NCBI GenBank assembly: GCA_937952305.1
Contig: CALFZO010000036.1
Location: forward strand, 1 to 25,490
Reading direction: 5' to 3'
DNA from: an uncultured Anaerolineales bacterium
Lineage (GTDB): Bacteria > Chloroflexota > Anaerolineae > Anaerolineales > UBA6663
Length of the DNA: 25,490 bases
The notes under the pieces: generated by a model
What the model was told of the DNA's origin: nothing
Database searches by the model: none
The model's input: only the letters and a program-made list of their open reading frames with translations
In this document: piece by piece, positions 1 through 6,515 of the stretch
Layout of the letters: the number at the start of each line of letters is the position of its first letter
How positions within the stretch are numbered: position 1 is the stretch's first letter
Program-made: the position numbers and the translations under genes

Positions 1-367
1 CCAAGGCATTCAGCAGGGCGGTCAGGATGCTTTCAGCGGGGGGCGGCTGGGGGGACTGCAGCAGCGCCAGTTCCGCCGCGCCAAAATCTGCCGCCGCCGT
101 CTGGATCGCCGCCACCAGGTACGTCAGGAACCGGATCGGGTCATTGTCCTGCTCGTCGAGTGACAACCAGGCGGCGGGCCGCCCGAGGCCCGCTGCCCAT
201 TCGCCGGCCAGCGTGGTTTTGCCGAAGCCGGCGGGGGCCGCGATCAGAGTGAGGCGGCGGCCCGCCGCCAGCCCCTGGTTCAGCCGCTCGGTCAGGCGGC
301 GGCGCAGCACCGCCTGGGGCCGGGGCGGGGGGAGGTAGAGCTTGGTGGCCAGGATCGCACTGGGCAT
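1..367 (-). CDS. MalT/LuxR-type STAND ATPase regulator, N-terminal part (runs off the left edge)
   Basis: The 122 visible residues on the minus strand are the start of a large ATP-dependent transcriptional regulator of the MalT/LuxR type. The protein opens with TKLYLPPPRP (residues 8-17), the usual entry motif of this family. A Walker A motif APAGFGKTT follows at residues 44-52, then AAWLSLDEQDNDP, the segment after the first strand of the NB-ARC-like fold. These proteins are usually about 800-950 aa, with a C-terminal TPR sensor and a LuxR helix-turn-helix, both outside this window. The ATG at 367 is chosen because it directly precedes the conserved motif and lies 6 nt after a perfect TATAAT. 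The frame continues through base 1 with no stop, so the gene is cut by the window edge and is not broken. The ligand cannot be told. Confidence 0.85.
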   Translation of the reverse strand, partial: MPSAILATKLYLPPPRPQAVLRRRLTERLNQGLAAGRRLTLIAAPAGFGKTTLAGEWAAGLGRPAAWLSLDEQDNDPIRFLTYLVAAIQTAAADFGAAELALLQSPQPPPAESILTALLNAL

Positions 368-373
368 CCTTTC

Positions 374-379
374 ATTATA
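374..379 (-). promoter_or_regulatory. -10 box of a probable leaderless promoter for the MalT-like gene
   Basis: A perfect TATAAT reads on the minus strand, followed by GAAAGG and then the ATG at 367. Transcription would begin at or within a base or two of the start codon. The purine-rich GAAAGG touches the ATG, too close to act as a normal Shine-Dalgarno. I see no convincing -35 box 16-18 bp upstream. Confidence 0.5.
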
Positions 380-584
380 GGCCAAGGGCGGATGCGCCTC
401 GGCTGGGAGGCCAGTCCACCGCGACCTAATCGCCAGTTTCGGAGTGAATAGGGTGGGGCCAAAGCGGGTTGAGGTGGCCCATCAATCAGCGGTGCCAGGC
501 TGGTTCATCGGGATTTCCGCTCCGCCGATGTTTGAGTCACCCGGCCTCGGCCCCACTTCGCTTCGCTGCGGCGGCTATGGTTCG

Positions 585-712
585 CCGGAATGACGGAACC
601 GCTGGCCATCACATAGCTGCCGCCGGGGCGCAGCGCCTTCTGGTAGGCCGCAACGGTCTGGTAGCCACGGCCAGATTGATCACCCAGCCGGCGCCCAGCC
701 CCAGGACGTACT
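585..712 (-). pseudogene. Remnant of a medium-chain (zinc/quinone type) alcohol dehydrogenase
   Basis: On the minus strand a short frame reads GYQTVAAYQKALRPGGSYVM followed by ASGSV. This resembles the end of the Rossmann fold in NAD(P)-dependent medium-chain dehydrogenases, where a stretch like 'DYRRALxPGGxYVMxGGS' occurs. Just upstream the matching residues (a hydrophobic VINLAV-like strand) lie in a neighbouring frame, which implies a frameshift between them. No start, catalytic domain or downstream portion is present. I read it as a decayed fragment about 40 residues long. The resemblance is by eye only and could be chance in GC-rich DNA. Confidence 0.3.
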
Positions 713-759
713 TCCATCAAGGGGCGGTCCCGAGCCCACGGGGTGCGTTGCGGCGTTCA

Positions 760-788
760 TTGCGATCGCGTACTCCGTAGCCTATAAT
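760..788 (+). promoter_or_regulatory. Sigma70-type promoter, probably leaderless, for the His-rich gene
   Basis: TTGCGA at 760-765 (4 of 6 match to TTGACA) and a perfect TATAAT at 783-788 are separated by 17 bp. The GTG start codon at 796 lies 7 nt after the -10 box, where transcription would initiate. No Shine-Dalgarno fits between them. Confidence 0.55.
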
Positions 789-795
789 TCAGACA

Positions 796-1161
796 GTGTT
801 CCGCCAATTACCGCGCTTGGCGACCGTGGTTTTGCTGGCCTTTGTCGCTGGCTATTTGTGTTTGGCGCAGCCCGGCATGTGCCCATACTGGATGGTTGGC
901 GATATCTCGTTCCTGTCCGAGGCGCCTGCCGGCTCGGAACATGGCCATCACCACCCGCAGCACAACCACAGCCAGAACCGTGACTTCTTCGAGTCCACCA
1001 CCGCGCCGGTCACGCCGCAAGTCGTTTTGAGCGCCGCGGCCTGGCTGGCGCTCTTGGCCGCTGCGGCCCGCCAGGAAGCTGTTCGCGAGCGGCCGGTTGT
1101 AACCGCGTACTGGCACCCTCAGCCGATCTTCCCTCCGCCCCGTTTCGTTTTCGCCGCCTGA
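796..1161 (+). CDS. Small membrane/secreted protein with His-rich metal-binding-like segment
   Basis: This 121-aa protein is not one I can assign to a named family. It has a hydrophobic N-terminal segment (about residues 8-24) that could be a signal anchor, and a second hydrophobic segment (about 75-92). Between them is a His-rich patch, HGHHHPQHNH at residues 49-58, following a Met-Cys pair (28-29). The C-terminus is Pro-rich (PQPIFPPPR). This layout is seen in small envelope proteins that handle copper, zinc or cobalt, so a metal-binding role is a reasonable guess and no more. The GTG at 796 is chosen because a TATAAT ends 7 nt before it and no earlier start fits. The following membrane-protein gene lies 275 bp downstream and need not be co-transcribed. 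Confidence 0.6.
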   Translation: MFRQLPRLATVVLLAFVAGYLCLAQPGMCPYWMVGDISFLSEAPAGSEHGHHHPQHNHSQNRDFFESTTAPVTPQVVLSAAAWLALLAAAARQEAVRERPVVTAYWHPQPIFPPPRFVFAA

Positions 1162-1436
1162 CCTAATTGAAGCTCCCGGCCACGCCGCTTCACCGCGCGT
1201 GAAAGCGCCCCTGGCCGAAAAAACAACGCCGGCCGCCAGGGTCTTGGGCGGCGGCCAGTCGTTGTTCGCCGCTCCCAGGGTCGGGCGGGTCATTGCCTTC
1301 GGGTCCATCCGCGCAGTCAGTTCGGGCTCGTCAGCTGGGCTGGCCCGGAATTGATCGCAGAGGTCCAACGAGTCATTCAATTCAACCGTGTGTCTCCAGG
1401 TGTGCAGCCCGGAGCACCATCAGACGGAGGGACGCT

Positions 1437-1937
1437 ATGCCACGCTTGTTGACGGGCGGCTACATTGTGCTGGTGTTGTATGCGGCCAGCGCCGCAGTCG
1501 GGGCCGCCTCTCGGGCCGGGATGCTGATCCCGGTCGCCTTGCCGCTGGCGGCGGCCTTGATCCTGGCGGTGCGCTGGCTCAAGCCGCCGGCCGAACTGGC
1601 CGCCTGGGCGGTGTTTACCAGCCTGTTACTGGGCGGCACCTACCTATCGACGGGCAGCCCGCTCGAGACCGGGGCCCTGGTCATCTACTTTGGGTTGACG
1701 GCGCTGGGGCTGTTCCGGTCGCCGTACTTTCTGACGCTGGCCTGGCTAATCCACCCGTTGTGGGATTTCCTGCCGCGCGACCTGCCGGCCCAACTGGTGG
1801 ACCTGCCGATGGCCTGCCTGCTGTATGACATCCCGATCGGCCTGTATTTGCTCTGGGGCGCCCGCCAGCGCCGCTGGCTGCCGTTCCAACTCCCACTGCG
1901 CCGGACCGCTGCCGCCGGCCAAACGCGAAGCCGCTGA
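1437..1937 (+). CDS. Hypothetical integral membrane protein
   Basis: This 166-aa protein has five or six probable transmembrane segments, beginning at about residues 5-24, 28-48, 55-72, 80-96, 98-112 and 125-145. A short cytoplasmic-looking basic tail ends RQRRWLPFQLPLRR followed by TAAAGQTRSR. A conserved-looking HPLWDF sequence sits between two segments and might hold a functional His. I do not recognise the family. The ATG at 1437 is preferred over earlier in-frame starts because it follows a good Shine-Dalgarno (GGAGGG) at the right distance and directly begins the first membrane segment. The upstream extension is hydrophilic and low-complexity. No link to the neighbouring glucan genes is evident. 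Confidence 0.7.
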   Translation: MPRLLTGGYIVLVLYAASAAVGAASRAGMLIPVALPLAAALILAVRWLKPPAELAAWAVFTSLLLGGTYLSTGSPLETGALVIYFGLTALGLFRSPYFLTLAWLIHPLWDFLPRDLPAQLVDLPMACLLYDIPIGLYLLWGARQRRWLPFQLPLRRTAAAGQTRSR

Positions 1938-2295
1938 TCGGCGCTGGAGATTTTGACTTGCCCAGCATCGCCCATGGCGGCTGGGTAGACAACAAAACGC
2001 CATCGGGAAAATCGTTCCTGCATGCCCGCGATCGGCGGCTCCCTTTTGCGCTTGGCCGCCCGCCCAGTGGGCCCGCAGGCTACTGCAAATTGCCGACCGG
2101 GCGCAAATCCATGACCGAATTCCCGGCGCGCCCAGCCGGCGAGGGCGAGAGTGTCTCCGGGTATTCTTGAGGTCGGCAAGACGGATCATCCATCTCAGGA
2201 CACCTTGCTTTGCATGGTGTCTATTCAATCACCGAGGTTGGAATAAGATATACTTTCCACGGTGGGAGTGCCCGACCCGGAACAAGGCAGGCCAT
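1938..2295. other. Intergenic region before the hybrid regulator
   Basis: This 358-bp region has no believable gene. It contains TATACT at 2249-2254, a possible -10 box for the hybrid regulator, with only a poor -35 candidate (TTCAAT at 2224-2229, 19-bp spacing). The frame of the next gene stays open back to a TTG at 2167, but that part is not protein-like. I see no clear terminator. Confidence 0.4.
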
Positions 2296-5200
2296 ATGCA
2301 AGTCGCTCAGCGTCGCCGTCCCACCATCGGTGTCCTGGCTGGATGGCAGTTCTACTGGACGGCTACACCTCTCAGCTACCTCAACCCGCTCTTCGAAGGC
2401 CTCCGGGCCGCCGCTCGGGATGTCGACGTCAATCTCCTGTTGGCTGGCGGCATCGGCCTGGCTGCCTCCTCGGATGACCCCTTTCGGCCGGCCGGGCCCG
2501 AGCCGGCGCTCGACGCCGACTTCGTGCCCATCGGCCCCTGGAACACCGACGGCCTGATCGTCGTCAATCCACTTCATTCGCCGGCGCGTTCACGTTACAT
2601 CCATGACCTGATCGCGGCCGGGCACCCGGTTCTCTTCGCCGGCTCAGGCGAGGGCGGGCCGGAGATCATCGCCGACAACGCTCAGGGCATCCAGCAGGCC
2701 ATCCAGCACCTGGCCGGCCACGGCCATCGCCGCATCGCTTTCATCGCCGGCAGCCGGGACGACCTCGCCGGCGACAGCGGTGACCGCCTCCAGGCCTACC
2801 AAGCCGCGCTGGCCGCGGACGAGCAGCTGACCCTTGACCCGGCCCTGATCGCCTACGGCCGGCATGTTTTCGACGGCGGCTATGCCGCCATGCAAACGAT
2901 CCTGGCGTCCGGCGCCTCGTTTACGGCCGTCCTGGCCAGCAACGACGAATCGGCCTTTGGGGCCTTGCAGGCGCTCAAGGATGCCGGTCGGCGGGTCCCC
3001 GAAGATGTCGCCCTCATCGGCTTCGACGACCGCCTGGAGACCCTCATTCAGACTCCACCCCTGACCAGTGTGCGCATCCCGCTGTACGACCTGGGCTACC
3101 AGGCGCTGCTCCAGCTCTTGCAGATGATCGCGGGCCAGGCGGAGGCGCGCGGGCAGCGGCGCGTCCCCACCCGCCTGGTGCTGCGCCGCTCGTGCGGCTG
3201 CAGTTGGGACGACGAGGCCGCACCGTCGCCGCCGGTGGGCACTCCAGCCGCTCGCCCGCGGCGCGTTGAGGAGGCCATGACCCAGGCTGTGCAGCTGGAG
3301 GCCCGGCGCCTGGGCGTGGATGAAATCCAGGCGCACTGCGAGGGTCTGACCGTCGCCTTGCCGGCGGGGCCAGAGGCTTTCCGCCAGGCTTTGGACGGCG
3401 TTCTGCGGCGCTGCGAGGCGATCGGCGAAGACGTGAGCGTGTGGCAGGCCGCCCTCGCCGTTTTGCGGCGGGACGCCGAAGCTAAGTGGGAGCCTGGGCT
3501 GGCGGCGCCCCTCGCCGAGGCGCTGGATCGCGGTTTTAACCGGCTGGCCGCGCTCAGCCGCCGCCAGGCGCGCCGGACGGCCGTGGATCAGCGCCAGATG
3601 CTGGATCGAATCGCGCATTTGACCGCCCAGTTGCTCCTGGTGACGGAGGAGGCGCAGGTCTTTGAGATCCTGGCGTGCCACTTGCCGGCCATGGATATTC
3701 AGCGCACGTTGGTTGCCTTCTTCAGGGCCGACGGGGACGATCCGGTGGCGTGGAGTGAGCCGCACCTGATCCTGCCTTCCTCAACGGGCTTGGCTCATTT
3801 CCCGAGCCGGCAGTTCCCGCCACCAGGGGTATTTCCGTCCACCGGGGCGCTCAGCTTGGTGTTGCTGCCGCTCGTCTGTCAGCGCGGTCCGACCGGCTAT
3901 GTGGCCTTTGAGACCGTACACCTGTCTGTGTATGGGTCCCTCGTCCCGCAGATTGCGGCGGCGCTCGACCGCGCCCAGTTGTACCGGGATGCGCTGGAGG
4001 GGCGCCGGCTGGCCGAAGAGGCCGACCGGCTGAAGAGCCGATTCCTCTCGACCGTCAGCCATGAGTTGCGCGTGCCCCTCAACCTGATCATGGGCCTGAG
4101 TGAGCTCGTGCTAAAAGAAAGCGACGAAGACGGCCCGCCGCTGACCGATCCTCTGCGCCAGGACCTCGACCGCATCTACGCTAACGCCCAGCATCTGAGC
4201 GGGCTGATCGGTGATGTGCTGGACCTGGCCAGCAGCGACGCCGGCCAGTTGCGCCTGAACCAAGAACTGGTTGACCTGGGCCAGACGCTGCGGCTCGTGG
4301 CCGGGATCGGCAGCCAATTGGCACGCGACAAGGGCCTGGCCTGGCGCGCCGAGCTGCCGGAGAGCGGCCCGTGGGTGTGGGGCGACCGCACGCGCCTGCG
4401 GCAGGTCGTGTTGAACTTGGTCAACAACGCCATCAAATTCACGGCCCGCGGCGAGGTGGGCTTGAGCATTGAGGCCGCCGCCCAAACCGTGACTGTGGCC
4501 GTGCGTGACACCGGGATCGGCATCCCGCCCGAAGAGCAGCCGTTCGTTTTCGACGAGTTCCGCCGCTCGCGGCGCAGTCTGGCGGGCGGTTATGGCGGCC
4601 TGGGCCTGGGCCTGGCGATCTGCAAACGCCTGGCGGAGTTGCAGGGCGGCGTCCTGCGGCTCGAGTCGACCGGCGTGGACGGCGAAGGCTCCGTCTTCTG
4701 CTTAACCCTGCCCACTGCGCCGCCGCCGCCGGCGCACCCGGCCGGCCCGCCGCGGACCGAGCAAAGCATCCTGCTGCTGACAGGGCGGCCAGACAGCGGT
4801 GAACGCCTGCGCATGCTCTTGAGCCGGCACGGCTTCGACGTGCGCGTGGTCGCCTTGGACGCCTCACGCGAGCAATTGGCGCAACTCCTGGCGGCGCCGC
4901 CGGCCGCTATTGTGGTGGAACTGGGACCGGCTGCCGAGCGCGGCTGGGAAATCCTGAAAGCTCTGCGCGCCAACCCCGCCAGCCAGGACGTCCCGGTCTT
5001 GTTCTCTTCGTTATCGGGCGACCTGGGCGCGGTCTTGGAACTAAACTACCTGACCAAGCCGGTCGGCCTGACGGAGATCACCCAGGCGCTGGACCAGCAG
5101 TGGCTGATCACCGGCGAGCCGGCGGCGGAAAAGACAATCCTGATCGTCGACGACGACCCGAACGCGGTCGAGATGCACGCCCGCATGGTGCGCTCGCACT

Positions 5201-5835
5201 CGGCCCGCCACCGCATTTTGAAGGCCCGCAACGGGCACGCAGCGCTGGCGCTCTTGTCGTACGAACGCGTCGACCTGGTGCTGCTTGACCTGATGATGCC
5301 CGATCTGGACGGCTTTGGTGTGCTGGAGGCCATGCGCGCCTCGGCGGCGACGCGCGACACGCCCGTCATCGTCTTGACCGGGCAGACCCTGACCGAGGCG
5401 GATATGCGGCGCCTGAATCAGGGCGTGGCCACCATCCTGAGCAAGGGCCTGTTCACCGCGGACGAGACGGTGGCTCACATCCAGACTGCGCTGGGGCGCC
5501 AGCGCAAGTTGAGCAGCCAAGCGCAGCGCCTGGTGCGCCGGGCGATGGCGTACATCCACGAGCATTACGCCGCGCCGATCACGCGCGAAGGCCTGGCGCG
5601 CCACCTGGGCATGAGCGAAGACTACCTGACGTTGTGCTTCCGCAAGGAGCTCAACATGACCCCCATCGCCTATCTGAACCGCTACCGCGTCAATCAGGCC
5701 AAGGCTCTGCTCACCGATAGCGACCAGAGCATCACCGAAATCGCCCTGGCTGTGGGCTTTTCCGACAGCGGCTATTTCAGCCGCGTCTTCCGGCAGAAGG
5801 TCGGCCTCTCGCCGGAGGCGTTCCGGCGAGGCTGA
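2296..5835 (+). CDS. Hybrid sensor kinase/regulator: LacI-type sensor - HisKA/HATPase - REC - REC - AraC HTH
   Basis: This 1179-aa protein joins sugar sensing, phosphotransfer and DNA binding in one chain. Residues 1-305 are the ligand-binding half of a LacI/GalR repressor (starts RRRPTIGVLAG, ends near RLVLRRSCGC) without the LacI HTH. A helical linker and GAF-like region follow (about 430-560). The HisKA box is FLSTVSHELRVPL, with phospho-His 589. The HATPase has N box NLVNNAIKFT, G1 DTGIGIPP and G2 GLGLGLAICKRL. A degenerate receiver (about 823-935) has Glu in place of the phospho-acceptor Asp. A normal receiver (about 947-1065) has Asp998 in VLLDLMMP. An AraC double HTH ends the protein (1077-1179). 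There are no membrane segments, so it should sense an imported sugar in the cytosol. The ATG at 2296 is chosen because the domain starts there and AAGGCAGG precedes it. By position it likely activates the glucan operon. Confidence 0.9.
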   Translation: MQVAQRRRPTIGVLAGWQFYWTATPLSYLNPLFEGLRAAARDVDVNLLLAGGIGLAASSDDPFRPAGPEPALDADFVPIGPWNTDGLIVVNPLHSPARSRYIHDLIAAGHPVLFAGSGEGGPEIIADNAQGIQQAIQHLAGHGHRRIAFIAGSRDDLAGDSGDRLQAYQAALAADEQLTLDPALIAYGRHVFDGGYAAMQTILASGASFTAVLASNDESAFGALQALKDAGRRVPEDVALIGFDDRLETLIQTPPLTSVRIPLYDLGYQALLQLLQMIAGQAEARGQRRVPTRLVLRRSCGCSWDDEAAPSPPVGTPAARPRRVEEAMTQAVQLEARRLGVDEIQAHCEGLTVALPAGPEAFRQALDGVLRRCEAIGEDVSVWQAALAVLRRDAEAKWEPGLAAPLAEALDRGFNRLAALSRRQARRTAVDQRQMLDRIAHLTAQLLLVTEEAQVFEILACHLPAMDIQRTLVAFFRADGDDPVAWSEPHLILPSSTGLAHFPSRQFPPPGVFPSTGALSLVLLPLVCQRGPTGYVAFETVHLSVYGSLVPQIAAALDRAQLYRDALEGRRLAEEADRLKSRFLSTVSHELRVPLNLIMGLSELVLKESDEDGPPLTDPLRQDLDRIYANAQHLSGLIGDVLDLASSDAGQLRLNQELVDLGQTLRLVAGIGSQLARDKGLAWRAELPESGPWVWGDRTRLRQVVLNLVNNAIKFTARGEVGLSIEAAAQTVTVAVRDTGIGIPPEEQPFVFDEFRRSRRSLAGGYGGLGLGLAICKRLAELQGGVLRLESTGVDGEGSVFCLTLPTAPPPPAHPAGPPRTEQSILLLTGRPDSGERLRMLLSRHGFDVRVVALDASREQLAQLLAAPPAAIVVELGPAAERGWEILKALRANPASQDVPVLFSSLSGDLGAVLELNYLTKPVGLTEITQALDQQWLITGEPAAEKTILIVDDDPNAVEMHARMVRSHSARHRILKARNGHAALALLSYERVDLVLLDLMMPDLDGFGVLEAMRASAATRDTPVIVLTGQTLTEADMRRLNQGVATILSKGLFTADETVAHIQTALGRQRKLSSQAQRLVRRAMAYIHEHYAAPITREGLARHLGMSEDYLTLCFRKELNMTPIAYLNRYRVNQAKALLTDSDQSITEIALAVGFSDSGYFSRVFRQKVGLSPEAFRRG

Positions 5836-6184
5836 AGACTGCTTCCCACAGGGAGTTCCCGGCGGAACTCGGTCCCCCCATGTTGGCGTCACCGGCGCGC
5901 GCCGGGGTCCAGATCCCGCCTGGCAGCCGGCTCCGGGCAGCCGCGGCTGAAGCGCCTGGCCGGCACGCCGACACAGGCCCTGCGCGCACACGCGGTCAGA
6001 ATTTGCCGGAAGCGTCCCTCATCTCCCCGCTTTTGTCCAAGCCCGGCGCGGCTGGCCAACTTACAATCCTCCTCAGATGGGAGCGTTCTCCCGTCTCCCC
6101 GGCAGCAAAACTGACTTCGGAACTCTAAATAATAGATCCCAGGTGTCCCTGGCCGATCGTGTCTGGGCGTCGTTCACTGGGCCT
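5836..6184. other. Intergenic region with several inverted repeats
   Basis: This 349-bp gap separates the hybrid regulator from the short LacI HTH gene. It contains a 7-bp stem with a 4-nt loop at 5853-5870 (GAGTTCC/GGAACTC), which may mark the 3' end of the regulator mRNA though no T-run follows. It also has a CCGGCGCGCGCCGG palindrome at 5892-5905. A near-palindrome at 6075-6096 (9 pairs including one G-T, 4-nt centre) is a candidate operator or hairpin just after TACAAT at 6062-6067. An A/T-rich patch TAAATAAT lies at about 6126-6133. None of these is decisive. Confidence 0.4.
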
Positions 6185-6394
6185 ATGCCAAGACTGACCC
6201 TGGAACACATTGCGGAGTTGTCCGGCGTGTCACGCTCTCCGGTTTCGCGCGTAATCAACAACCAAAAACGGGTGAGCGCTGAGGTGCGGGCGCGTGTGCT
6301 GAAAGTGATCGCCGAGACGGGCTATCAGCCTGACCAGACCGCGCGGTCTCTGGCCCGGCGCCGCTCATACGTCAAGCAGGCCCGGCCGGCCTGA
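6185..6394 (+). CDS. Stand-alone LacI-family DNA-binding domain (no effector domain)
   Basis: This 69-aa frame encodes a LacI HTH and hinge helix and then stops. LTLEHIAELSGVSRSPVSRV (residues 4-23) is the HTH, VSAEVRARVLKVIAETGYQP is helix 3, and ARSLARRRSYV is the hinge helix. In full-length members the effector domain (about 270 aa) follows at 'SYV-IG'. Here the frame goes to KQARPA and a stop. The 121 bp to the next gene cannot hold the missing part in any frame. The recognition helix has Pro19 where the family nearly always has Thr (ST-VS to SP-VS), which may weaken DNA contact. The frame stays open to an ATG at 6077, but the 36 extra residues are not LacI-like, so I start at 6185, though no Shine-Dalgarno is visible. 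It could be a remnant of a deleted repressor or a functional mini-regulator. Confidence 0.65.
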   Translation: MPRLTLEHIAELSGVSRSPVSRVINNQKRVSAEVRARVLKVIAETGYQPDQTARSLARRRSYVKQARPA

Positions 6395-6515
6395 GGCCCG
6401 GGCCTCGGACTACGCAACTGAAAGGAGGCCGTCGAACCGCAGCTTTGTTTCGGAACCGTGGCACAGATACGAAGGTCAGTCCACCCTCTGGATTCAGCTT
6501 CGAGGAGGAGCAAGT

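Larger units (their letters stand above)
368..795. other. Intergenic stretch between divergent genes
   Basis: This 428-bp gap lies between the divergent MalT-like and His-rich genes. It holds the -10 box of the left gene, a degraded dehydrogenase-like fragment on the minus strand, and the promoter of the right gene. Short open frames on both strands here lack family-like sequence and I do not call them genes. Confidence 0.5.

Noticed and set aside
27..338. 103-aa plus-strand open frame at the left edge
   Set aside because: It lies opposite the MalT-like ATPase with Walker A and is Arg/Ala/Ser-rich nonsense.
1162..1436. Terminator or small gene between the two left-flank membrane proteins
   Set aside because: Imperfect stems (for example GGCCGCC/GGCGGCC near 1231) exist but none has a convincing loop and T-run, and the only long frame is antisense shadow.
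2167..2295. Upstream TTG start extending the hybrid regulator by 43 residues
   Set aside because: The added residues are not conserved-looking, and the ATG at 2296 has a purine-rich ribosome site and sits at the domain boundary.
2644..3765. 373-aa minus-strand open frame inside the hybrid regulator
   Set aside because: It is the GC-rich shadow of the LacI-type and linker regions, which have clear domain sequence on the plus strand.
5892..5905. CCGGCGCGCGCCGG palindrome as an operator
   Set aside because: Short GC-only palindromes are frequent by chance in this composition, and no promoter is placed around it.
6395..6515. Frameshifted continuation of the LacI effector domain after the short HTH gene
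   Set aside because: Only 121 bp separate it from the lipoprotein start and none of the three frames resembles a LacI effector domain, so it is a true truncation and not a frameshift.
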